DNA from: Syntrophomonadaceae bacterium
GTDB lineage: Bacteria > Bacillota > Syntrophomonadia > Syntrophomonadales > Syntrophomonadaceae
DNA length: 7,171 nt
Assembly: GCA_012798055.1 (NCBI GenBank)
Contig: JAAZOA010000040.1
Coordinates: 1-7,171 of the forward strand
Direction of reading: 5' to 3'
A program made the position numbers and the translations under genes. Shown piece by piece: positions 1-5,933 of the stretch; the first letter of the stretch is position 1, and each line of letters begins with the position of its first letter. The notes under the pieces were generated by a model. That model was given only the letters and a program-made list of their open reading frames with translations. It did not search any database and was not told where the DNA came from.

Positions 1-1278
1 AGGGTCTTTAAAATCAAAGGCCAGAAGATATTCATCAGCAATGGCGACAACAACTTCGCCGAAAACATCGTGCACCTGTTCCTGGCCAGGGTGGACGGAG
101 CCAAGCCTGGCACCGGAGGTATATCATTGTTCGTCGTCCCTAAATACTGGATCAATGATGACGGCAGCTTCGAATTCAATGACGTGGTGGCTACCGGAAT
201 CGAACACAAAATGGGTATGCACGGCAACCCGACCGTATCCCTGAGTTTTGGCGACAATGACGGCTGCCGCGGTTATCTCTTGGGCAGAAACCCGCTGGAA
301 CACGATGGCAAGGGTGACGGCATGGCCCTGATGTTCAAGATGATGAACGAAGAGCGACTGGTGTGCGGGATCCTGTCCATAAGCGTGATCGCTAACGCCT
401 ACCACAATGCCCACGAGTACGCCATGACCAGGATTCAGGGCACTCCTTTCACCAACCCCAAGAAGGGCAGAGTCCCTATAGTCGAGCACGAGGACATTAG
501 GAGAGCCCTCCTGAGATGTAAAGCCATCACCGAGGCTTGCCGGGCCATAACCTATAAAGGCTACTTCAATATCGATGTCAATCACTGGGATCCGGATGCC
601 GATGAAAGAAAGAAAGCTGAAGATGAACTGGCGGTGCTCATCCCGCTGGCCAAGGCCTACTGCAGTGAAATATCCTGGGACCTGGTGGGCACCGAGGCCA
701 TTCAGATCTACGGTGGATACGGGTATATTTCCGATTATCCCTGCGAAAAGCTGGCCCGCGACACCAAGATCAACACCCTCTATGAGGGCACCACTTATAT
801 CCAGGCCATGGACCTGGTAGGCCGGAAATGGGGACTGGAAAAGGGTGCGGTGTTCGCCCGCTGTATGCAGGACAACCAGGCTTTCTACGAGGCTAACAAA
901 GAAACCCCGGGCTTTGAGAAGGAATTTGCCCAGCTGGGTAAGGCTCTCGAGGCTTATGGAGAAATTCAGAAAACCATGGCTTACTTTGCCCAGGACGATG
1001 AAAAACGCGGCCTTATCCCCACCTTTGCCAAAAGGGTGCTTATGGCCACCGCTGAGATGATTGGCGGAAAACTACTGCTGGAGCAGGCCCTGCTGGCCGA
1101 CCGGAAAGCTAAAGAACTGGGGCCGGAGCACTATGACTACAAGTTCTACCAGGGCAAGGTCCTCTCCGCCAGGTATTACCTGCTAAATGAAGTACCCCAC
1201 GTAGCCAACCTGGCGGAAATCGTGAAGCTGGCAGACACCTCGGTCCTGAAGATCGACAGCGACTATTTCGTATACTAA
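1..1278 (+). CDS. Acyl-CoA dehydrogenase, large type with C-terminal extension (5' end missing)
   Basis: Flavoenzyme that desaturates an acyl-CoA at C2-C3 and passes the electrons to ETF. The reading frame is open from base 1, so the N-terminal domain and the start lie upstream; 425 residues are visible. By comparison with the roughly 590-600 residue family about 170 residues are missing. The visible part begins in the middle beta domain (IKGQKIFISNGDNN, then a GISLFVVPKY strand). MGMHGNPTV follows at codons 71-79, a form typical of DmdC-like (methylmercaptopropionyl-CoA dehydrogenase-like) members. The helical domain holds the second family signature (QIYGGYGYISDYPCEKLARD) and LYEGTTYIQ, whose Glu262 (window codon number) aligns with the catalytic base. 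About 150 further residues after this match the extra C-terminal domain of the large type. Cytoplasmic. The substrate cannot be told; DmdC function itself is not implied. Family very sure, chain length inferred. Confidence 0.95.
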   Translation, partial: RVFKIKGQKIFISNGDNNFAENIVHLFLARVDGAKPGTGGISLFVVPKYWINDDGSFEFNDVVATGIEHKMGMHGNPTVSLSFGDNDGCRGYLLGRNPLEHDGKGDGMALMFKMMNEERLVCGILSISVIANAYHNAHEYAMTRIQGTPFTNPKKGRVPIVEHEDIRRALLRCKAITEACRAITYKGYFNIDVNHWDPDADERKKAEDELAVLIPLAKAYCSEISWDLVGTEAIQIYGGYGYISDYPCEKLARDTKINTLYEGTTYIQAMDLVGRKWGLEKGAVFARCMQDNQAFYEANKETPGFEKEFAQLGKALEAYGEIQKTMAYFAQDDEKRGLIPTFAKRVLMATAEMIGGKLLLEQALLADRKAKELGPEHYDYKFYQGKVLSARYYLLNEVPHVANLAEIVKLADTSVLKIDSDYFVY

Positions 1279-1297
1279 AAGCCTGAAAAAATTAAGA

Positions 1298-1333
1298 CGG
1301 CGGGGAGAGAAGGGCTATTACCACTCCCCGCCG
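1298..1333. repeat. Perfect 10-bp inverted repeat (hairpin) between the two dehydrogenase genes
   Basis: The left arm CGGCGGGGAG (1298-1307) and right arm CTCCCCGCCG (1324-1333) are exact reverse complements, separated by a 16-base loop. The stem is almost all G:C. On the + strand no T-run follows; the next bases lead straight into the ribosome binding site of the downstream gene, so it is not a standard terminator for this operon. It could protect or divide the mRNA. On the - strand the stem is followed by a T-rich stretch (TCTTAATTTTTT, complement of 1286-1297), which would make an intrinsic terminator for antisense transcription. The repeat is certain; its role is inference. Confidence 0.85.
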
Positions 1334-1345
1334 GTGATGGCAAGG

Positions 1346-1352
1346 AAGGAGA
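1346..1352 (+). promoter_or_regulatory. Ribosome binding site that fixes the start of the second dehydrogenase
   Basis: AAGGAGA lies 8 bases before the ATG at 1361. The frame is also open upstream to a GTG at 1334 and an ATG at 1337. Those starts would put this motif inside the gene and add nine or ten residues that the family lacks. Confidence 0.8.
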
Positions 1353-1360
1353 ACTTTAAA

Positions 1361-2500
1361 ATGGAGTTCACATTAAGTAAAGAGCAGCTTCTCATCCAGA
1401 AAATGGCCAGTGACTTTTGCGAAAAGAGCCTGGCGCCCCTGGCAGAACAGATAGACCGGGACAACCAGATCCCGGCGGAAATCATAGCCGGACTGGGGGA
1501 ACTGGACCTTTTCGGGCTGCCCTTCAAAGAGGAGTACGGCGGAGCCGAAGCTGGATACGATTGTTACGTTTTGGCCATGGAACAGCTGGGCAAGGTATCC
1601 AGCGGTCCGGCCATAACCATATCGGTAAATTGCCTGGGCCTGGGTGCCATAGACAAATTCGGCACCCCTGAGCAAAAAGCCAAATACATGCCCAAAGCCT
1701 GCCGCGGAGAGCATCTGGCTTCCTTTGCCTTTACCGAACCGGGTACCGGCTCAGATCCCAAACAGATCACCACCCGGGCGGTCAAAGAGGGCGACCATTA
1801 TGTAATCAACGGCACCAAGCGCTTCATAAGCAACGCCGACTATTTAGGGCCAATGGTGGTTTTTGCCACCGACGATGAGAGCGGCAAACCCACTGCTTTT
1901 ATAGTCGAGAAATTCTGCGCAGGCTACTCCATCTCGGAGCCCTGGCACAAGATCGGCTACCGGGGCGGAAACCTGCTAGACGTTTATTTCAAAGATGTGA
2001 AAGTTCCGGCCGAGAACGTGCTGGGCAAAGTCGGCGGCGGCTTCCCGGTACTCACCTACGGGATTGCTTTCGGAAAAGTCGGCATCAGCTCCGTGGCTTT
2101 AGGCGGAATCCTGGCCGCATTCGAGGCCGCGGCCAAATACGCCAAGGAAAAAACCCACCGAGGCGAACCTATTGCCAAATTCCAGGCCATACAGCTCAGG
2201 ATCGCTGATCTGGCCATGAAATATGAAGCCTGCCGCTGGCTGACTTATCGCTTGGGCTGCCTGGCCAATGATGCCAAGGACCCCATGCTGTTCGCCAAAG
2301 AGGCAGCCCTGACCAAGACCTTCGTCTGTGACAACTACGTGGAGGCGGCGCGGATAGCCGTAGATGTACACGGCTCTTACGGATTGATGAATGATTACCT
2401 GGTGACCCGCCTTTACCGTGACGCCATTCTCGGCCCCCAGGTAGAAGGGGTCGCGGATATGCAGAAGATGATCGTGGCCGGAGTGGTCCTGAACTCCTAG
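1361..2500 (+). CDS. Acyl-CoA dehydrogenase (short-chain/butyryl-CoA dehydrogenase type)
   Basis: Full-length 379-residue acyl-CoA dehydrogenase, the usual size for the tetrameric short/medium-chain type. It begins MEFTLSKEQLLIQKMASDF, a typical family N-terminus, after a well-placed ribosome binding site. The N-terminal helical domain is followed by the first signature FAFTEPGTGSD (residues 122-132), which contacts substrate and flavin. A middle beta domain runs to about 235, and the C-terminal helical domain holds the second signature (DVHGSYGLMND, 335-345, then RLYRD). Glu362 in QVEGVADMQ aligns with the catalytic base. Several flavin or subunit-interface positions differ from consensus: the usual ER-x-[QT]-F-G is EKTHRG (263-268), the Gln before the glycines is Asp335, GG is GS, and EGT is EGV. 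Electrons should go to the EtfAB pair encoded downstream. Cytoplasmic. The substrate is unknown; 'butyryl-CoA dehydrogenase' is only the nearest general class. Confidence 0.94.
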   Translation: MEFTLSKEQLLIQKMASDFCEKSLAPLAEQIDRDNQIPAEIIAGLGELDLFGLPFKEEYGGAEAGYDCYVLAMEQLGKVSSGPAITISVNCLGLGAIDKFGTPEQKAKYMPKACRGEHLASFAFTEPGTGSDPKQITTRAVKEGDHYVINGTKRFISNADYLGPMVVFATDDESGKPTAFIVEKFCAGYSISEPWHKIGYRGGNLLDVYFKDVKVPAENVLGKVGGGFPVLTYGIAFGKVGISSVALGGILAAFEAAAKYAKEKTHRGEPIAKFQAIQLRIADLAMKYEACRWLTYRLGCLANDAKDPMLFAKEAALTKTFVCDNYVEAARIAVDVHGSYGLMNDYLVTRLYRDAILGPQVEGVADMQKMIVAGVVLNS

Positions 2501-2505
2501 GAGGT
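2499..2505 (+). promoter_or_regulatory. Ribosome binding site of fixC overlapping the upstream stop codon
   Basis: AGGAGGT, a near-perfect Shine-Dalgarno sequence, shares two bases with the TAG stop of the dehydrogenase and lies 7 bases before the ATG at 2513. This tight join suggests co-transcription and coupled translation. Confidence 0.85.
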
Positions 2506-2512
2506 TAACGCC

Positions 2513-3808
2513 ATGAGCCAAGCAAGCACTTTTGATGTCATAGTGGTGGGGGCCGGCCTGGCCGGTCTCGCGGCCGCTTACACCATGGCCCGGGAAGGGC
2601 TGGAAGTCCTGGTGCTGGAAAGAGGTGAATACCCCGGCTCCAAGAACGTGACCGGCGGGCGTCTATACCTCAATCCCATCCGGGACATGTTCCCTGACCT
2701 GTGGGCCAAGGCCCCCTTGGAGAGGCATATCGCCCATGAAGAGGTATGCCTGCTGGACACCGAAGGGGCGGTCACGGTCAGGTATGACGGTGCAGAACTG
2801 GGAACCCAACCTTATCAGAGCTACAGCATTTTGCGCGCGAAATTCGACAAGTGGCTGGGCAAACAGGCGGAACGCCAGGGTGCCATGATCGTCACCAAAA
2901 GCCGGGTCGACGAAGTCCTCTTCGAAAATGGGGCTGTGGTCGGGATGCGGGCAGGCGGGGAAGAACTGCGGACTAATGTGGTCATTGCCGCTGACGGAGT
3001 GCTTTCTTTCATCGCCGAAAAGGCCGGACTGAGGGAGCCCTTCAAGGCCCATGATTTTGCAGTCGGATTAAAAGAGATCATCGAGCTGCCCCGAGAGACC
3101 CTGGAAGCCCGCTTCAACCTGCAGGGGGATGAAGGAGTGGCCCGGTTGTATATGGGCGATGTCACCAAGGGAAAATTCGGGGGCGGATTCCTGTATACCA
3201 ACAAAGAAAGCATCAGTCTGGGGATTGTCGCAGGGATCGAGGCTTTGAACGAGGCTCCGAGTACAATTGCAGCCTCCCAGATGCTGGAGGAGTTCAAGCT
3301 GCGCCCCGAAGTGGCCCGGCTGATCGCCGGCGGCGAGACTGCCGAATATTCAGCCCACGTTATACCGGAAGGCGGCCTCCATGCCTTCGGCAAGTTCTTC
3401 GGCAGCGGCATCCTGGTGGCAGGAGACGCGGCGGGTTTTTCCATGAATATAGGGGTGACGGTGCGGGGGATGGAATATGCCCTGGCCTCCGGGTACCTGG
3501 CGGCCCAGGCGGTGATCCGGGCCAAGCAGAAGGAGGACTACAGTGCCGCGGCCCTGTCCGAATACGAACGGCTGCTCAAAGAGAGTTTCGTGATGAAGGA
3601 CTTCGAAAATTTCAAGGACTCGCTCCATGCCCTGGAGAATCCGCGCCTCTTCACTTACTACCCGCGCCTGGCGGGGGATGTGATGCGCGACTTGTATGAA
3701 ATACCTGCCGGCCCGAAAGCGCGGATATTCCCCACGATCAGGAAATACTTTTCGGTGGGTGAGTTATGGGGCATGGGCCGGGATATGTGGAGGCTGATGA
3801 AGATATGA
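2513..3808 (+). CDS. fixC: FixC, ETF:quinone oxidoreductase-like flavoprotein
   Basis: FAD-dependent oxidoreductase of the FixC/ETF-QO family, 431 residues, close to the usual length of about 430. The N-terminus carries the dinucleotide-binding motif GAGLAG (13-18), followed by LERGEYPGSKNVTGGR, a hallmark of the ETF-QO/geranylgeranyl reductase superfamily. The second FAD motif is LVAGDAAGF with Gly304-Asp305, followed by the FixC-typical NIGVTVRGMEYALASG. No transmembrane segment or signal peptide is apparent, so it is cytoplasmic or membrane-peripheral. FixC lacks the iron-sulfur domain fused to ETF-QO in mitochondria; that part is the separate fixX product encoded immediately downstream. 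The expected role is to accept electrons from EtfAB (FixBA) and, with FixX, pass them to quinone or a low-potential acceptor. In nitrogen fixers FixABCX bifurcates electrons from NADH. Here the neighbours are acyl-CoA dehydrogenases, so a role in acyl-CoA oxidation is inferred. Confidence 0.93.
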   Translation: MSQASTFDVIVVGAGLAGLAAAYTMAREGLEVLVLERGEYPGSKNVTGGRLYLNPIRDMFPDLWAKAPLERHIAHEEVCLLDTEGAVTVRYDGAELGTQPYQSYSILRAKFDKWLGKQAERQGAMIVTKSRVDEVLFENGAVVGMRAGGEELRTNVVIAADGVLSFIAEKAGLREPFKAHDFAVGLKEIIELPRETLEARFNLQGDEGVARLYMGDVTKGKFGGGFLYTNKESISLGIVAGIEALNEAPSTIAASQMLEEFKLRPEVARLIAGGETAEYSAHVIPEGGLHAFGKFFGSGILVAGDAAGFSMNIGVTVRGMEYALASGYLAAQAVIRAKQKEDYSAAALSEYERLLKESFVMKDFENFKDSLHALENPRLFTYYPRLAGDVMRDLYEIPAGPKARIFPTIRKYFSVGELWGMGRDMWRLMKI

Positions 3809-4089
3809 GCAACCCTCTCGGTTTAAAAGCCAAGCTCGGACTGGATGTATTCAAACATGACAAAGAACCCCATATAACCATTAAAGCCGGGATGGCCGGT
3901 GACCAGCGCCTGAAAAAAGCCATAATCGTATGCCCGGCTGGCCTATACAGCGAAAATGCCCAGGGAGAAGTGGAACTAACCATCGATGGCTGCCTGGAAT
4001 GCGGCACCTGCCTCCTGGCCTGCGGCAGCGAGGTCCTGGGGTGGCAGTATCCCAACGGCGGAGCAGGCGTGCAGTTCCGCTTCGGTTAA
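3805..4089 (+). CDS. fixX: FixX, ferredoxin-like iron-sulfur protein
   Basis: Small 94-residue ferredoxin-like protein, the usual FixX length. Its ATG overlaps the fixC stop (ATGA), with GGAGG at 3789-3793, 11 bases upstream. In-frame starts further upstream would lie inside fixC and give no family-like sequence. Five cysteines are seen: Cys43 in VCPAGLY, and Cys63, Cys66, Cys69 and Cys73 in GCLECGTCLLAC. By analogy with ETF-QO, Cys43 plus the CxxCxxC trio would bind one [4Fe-4S] cluster, with Cys73 a possible extra or alternative ligand. The C-terminal W-Q-Y-P-x-G-G-x-G-V-x-F-x-G motif is characteristic of FixX and the ETF-QO C-terminus. It should form a complex with FixC and serve as its electron exit. 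Confidence in the family is high; the exact ligand set is inferred. Confidence 0.93.
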   Translation: MSNPLGLKAKLGLDVFKHDKEPHITIKAGMAGDQRLKKAIIVCPAGLYSENAQGEVELTIDGCLECGTCLLACGSEVLGWQYPNGGAGVQFRFG

Positions 4090-4125
4090 GCCGGGCGGCT
4101 GAAATTGACGTTGAAACCAAAACAT

Positions 4126-4131
4126 GGAGGA
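4126..4131 (+). promoter_or_regulatory. Ribosome binding site that fixes the etfB start
   Basis: GGAGGA lies 7 bases before the ATG at 4139. Another in-frame ATG at 4124 overlaps this motif and would add MEEDI before the conserved MNIVVAMKQIPD start of the family, so 4139 is preferred. Confidence 0.82.
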
Positions 4132-4138
4132 AGATATC

Positions 4139-4891
4139 ATGAATATTGTGGTAGCCATGAAACAGATACCCGATTTGCAGCAAATCAGGATGAGAAACCG
4201 GCAGCCGTCTCTGGACGGAGTGCCTTATGCCCTGGGTTTGATCGATAAAAATGCCCTGGAAGCCGGCCTGCAACTAAAGGAACAGAGCGGCGGCAAAGTC
4301 ATCCTGGTCTCGGTGGGCAATGAAGAAGTGGAAGAGACTATGAAAGAGGCCCTGGCCGCCGGCGCCGATGAAGCCTATCTGGTCCTGGATGATGACCTGG
4401 CTGACCTGGAGAGTTCCCAGACCGCCGTGGCGTTGGCGGAACTGATCAAGAAGATCGATGATGTAGGCGTCGTGATCTTCGGTGAAGGCAGTGGCGACAA
4501 CTACTCTGGACAGGTGGGCCCCAGGGTAGCCGAAATCCTCGGCCTTCCCCAGGTTGGCTGCGCCAGTCATATAGAGGTTAATGGAGCGACCGCCAGGGTC
4601 ACACGGTCCCTGGAGAACGCGGATGAGATACTGGAGGCAGAGCTGCCCATGGTAGTGACCGTACTGGGGGATATCAACGAACCCCGGATACCATCGGTGA
4701 CCCAAATACTGAAGGCCGGGAAAAAGCCCAAGCAAATATTCGCAGGGAGCGACCTGGAGATCGGGTTGGCGGGGAGAGCTGTCAGCACCATAAGCAACCT
4801 GGCGCCGGAAAATGCCCGCAAAAGGGTGGCGGTGGGGAGTGTCGACGAACTGATAAGCGTCTTGCGGGCCGAAGGATTTGTGGGGAGGTAG
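4139..4891 (+). CDS. etfB: Electron transfer flavoprotein beta subunit (FixA)
   Basis: Beta subunit of the electron transfer flavoprotein, 250 residues, the usual length. It opens with MNIVVAMKQIPD and continues with the conserved GGKVILVSVG and EALAAGADEAYLV strands of the adenine-nucleotide-binding fold. The nucleotide loop reads GEGSGDNYSGQVGP (115-128), closer to what I recall of E. coli FixA than to the DDDxNQT loop of AMP-binding mitochondrial ETF or the DGDTAQVGP loop of well-studied bifurcating ETFs. The ETF-beta signature region (VTRSLENADEILEAELP) and the NEPR motif (180-183) are present. It pairs with the alpha subunit encoded 4 bases downstream to accept electrons from acyl-CoA dehydrogenases. 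Whether its site holds AMP or a second, bifurcating FAD is not decided by sequence alone. Identity is sure; the FixA assignment follows from fixC and fixX next to it. Confidence 0.94.
   Translation: MNIVVAMKQIPDLQQIRMRNRQPSLDGVPYALGLIDKNALEAGLQLKEQSGGKVILVSVGNEEVEETMKEALAAGADEAYLVLDDDLADLESSQTAVALAELIKKIDDVGVVIFGEGSGDNYSGQVGPRVAEILGLPQVGCASHIEVNGATARVTRSLENADEILEAELPMVVTVLGDINEPRIPSVTQILKAGKKPKQIFAGSDLEIGLAGRAVSTISNLAPENARKRVAVGSVDELISVLRAEGFVGR
4882..4888 (+). promoter_or_regulatory. Ribosome binding site of etfA inside the end of etfB
   Basis: GGGGAGG lies just before the etfB stop and 7 bases before the ATG at 4896. An in-frame TTG at 4878 would overlap the site and add six residues (MWGGRK), so 4896 is chosen. 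The arrangement suggests matched output of the two ETF subunits. Confidence 0.82.
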
Positions 4892-4895
4892 GAAA

Positions 4896-5828
4896 ATGGC
4901 AGCGATACTCGTATATAGTGACCATGAGAAACTGGCTCCGGAACTTTTAACCGCTGCCCGGCTGCTGGCCGGGGGCAAGGGCACAGGAATAAAAGCCGTG
5001 GCCATCAACAATGCAGCCCTGGCTCAGGATTTAGCCGGGCGGGGAGCCGAAACCTGTCTCATCAACGACGCAGCCATACTGGCAGCCGATACGGCAGCGG
5101 TTGCTTCAGCCCTATGCCAGGCCGCGGAAAAACTCGATGCTGCCATAGTCCTGCTGTCCTCCGACCGGAGGGGCAAGGAACTGGCGGGTCGTCTGGCGCA
5201 GAAGTTAGGAGCCGGAAGCCTGGCCGATGTGAGCGGGCTGAAGGCAGAAGACGGAAAGGTCCAGTGTACCAGAAATACCCTGGGGGGAGCCACAGTAGCT
5301 GTTCAGCAGATAGAGACCGATAAAGCGGTCATCGCCCTGGCTGCCCGTTCTTTCGAAGCAGCACCCCAGCAAGCCGGCGGCAAGGTGTCCGAACTGGCGG
5401 TTGCAGCCACAGCGCCTTCGGTCAGATTGATCGAGACTAGGAGCAAGGCGAGCGAGGCAGTCGATCTGCAGGCAGCCGAAGTCCTGGTGATAGTGGGCCA
5501 GGGTGTGGGAAAAGAAGACTTCCCGGTGGCAGAAAAGATAGCCAAGATATTGGGCGGTGAGATCGCTTGCTCCAAACCGGTGGCCACTGATAAAAAATGG
5601 CTGCCTGAGGACAGGATCATAGGATTATCGGGCAAGAAGTGCAAGCCCCAGTTAGCCCTCATATTCGGAGTATCAGGCCAGGTCCAGTTTACGGTTGGAA
5701 TCAGGGATGCCAGTACCGTTGTGGCGGTTAACAACGACGAGAACGCTTTTATGCTGCAGATGGCCGATTATGCTATGGTGGCTGATGCCAAAGAGGTATT
5801 GGAGGAACTGAACCGGGCTTTAGGATAA
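4896..5828 (+). CDS. etfA: Electron transfer flavoprotein alpha subunit (FixB), with unusual flavin-site residues
   Basis: Alpha subunit of the electron transfer flavoprotein, 310 residues, slightly short for the family. The N-terminal part (1 to about 190) forms the ETF fold with GGKGTGIKAVAIN and SDRRGKELAGRLAQKLG. The C-terminal FAD domain starts near VLVIVGQGVGKED and includes CSKPVATDKKWLP (225-237), RIIGLSGK (240-247), FGVSGQVQF (257-265) and VVAVNNDENAFMLQMADYAMVAD. The general pattern (W-x-P-x-x-R-x-I-G-x-S-G, GVSGQ) is FixB-like. Against human ETF alpha, Arg249 aligns with Lys227, Thr266 with Ser245 and His286 with Phe265; the GRG loop is GQG (201-203) and APIF is AFML. Ser at the Thr position is common in FixB as I recall; the other changes are not. 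The frame is intact and the fold motifs are complete, so this looks like a functional, diverged protein rather than a pseudogene. Confidence 0.93.
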   Translation: MAAILVYSDHEKLAPELLTAARLLAGGKGTGIKAVAINNAALAQDLAGRGAETCLINDAAILAADTAAVASALCQAAEKLDAAIVLLSSDRRGKELAGRLAQKLGAGSLADVSGLKAEDGKVQCTRNTLGGATVAVQQIETDKAVIALAARSFEAAPQQAGGKVSELAVAATAPSVRLIETRSKASEAVDLQAAEVLVIVGQGVGKEDFPVAEKIAKILGGEIACSKPVATDKKWLPEDRIIGLSGKKCKPQLALIFGVSGQVQFTVGIRDASTVVAVNNDENAFMLQMADYAMVADAKEVLEELNRALG

Positions 5829-5864
5829 CCGGAGGGCCCCCGCCCAGATAAGTAAATTAATCCC

Positions 5865-5894
5865 TTGTGCTGCCCGAACCCTATTTGGTATAGT
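5865..5894 (+). promoter_or_regulatory. Weak sigma-A-like promoter candidate before the kinase
   Basis: TTGTGC (5865-5870) and TATAGT (5889-5894) are separated by 18 bases, about 40 bases before the kinase start. The -35 element matches the consensus only partly (TTG). No clear terminator follows etfA, so the kinase could be read from its own promoter, from the upstream operon, or both. Confidence 0.25.
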
Positions 5895-5920
5895 TGCAGC
5901 AAATCATCAGGCTTTCAGTC

Positions 5921-5927
5921 AGGGGGA
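5921..5927 (+). promoter_or_regulatory. Ribosome binding site supporting the TTG start of the kinase
   Basis: AGGGGGA lies 6 bases before the TTG at 5934. No ATG is in frame between the upstream stop (5853) and this site, so this TTG is the best start. Confidence 0.65.
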
Positions 5928-5933
5928 ACAGGG

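Noticed and set aside
2821..3525. A 234-codon open frame on the minus strand inside fixC
   Set aside because: Its sequence is rich in Ser/Pro/Arg of low complexity, as expected from antisense reading of a GC-rich gene, and fixC itself is intact and conserved along this region.
4086..4138. Separate promoter or hairpin between fixX and etfB (TTGACG; AGCC/GGCT)
   Set aside because: TTGACG has no matching -10 element at a proper distance, and the 4-bp stem is too short to mean much; the spacer most likely only carries the etfB ribosome binding site.
4274..5011. A 245-codon open frame on the minus strand across the etfB-etfA junction
   Set aside because: It runs antisense to two well-recognised genes, shows no known protein motif and has no ribosome binding site; it is a by-product of GC-rich codon use.
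1..5828. Nitrogen-fixation fix operon
   Set aside because: No nif or regulatory nif-type element is seen, and the partners are acyl-CoA dehydrogenases, so a nitrogen fixation role is not supported within this window.
5829..5864. Possible terminator after etfA (GC-rich run with GGGCCC)
   Set aside because: Only a very short palindrome is present and no T-run follows, so I see no convincing intrinsic terminator.
5880..5900. Possible sigma-54 promoter (TTGG...TTGC) before the kinase
   Set aside because: The GG and GC elements are too close; a sigma-54 promoter needs about 10 bases between them, and the CAC part is missing.
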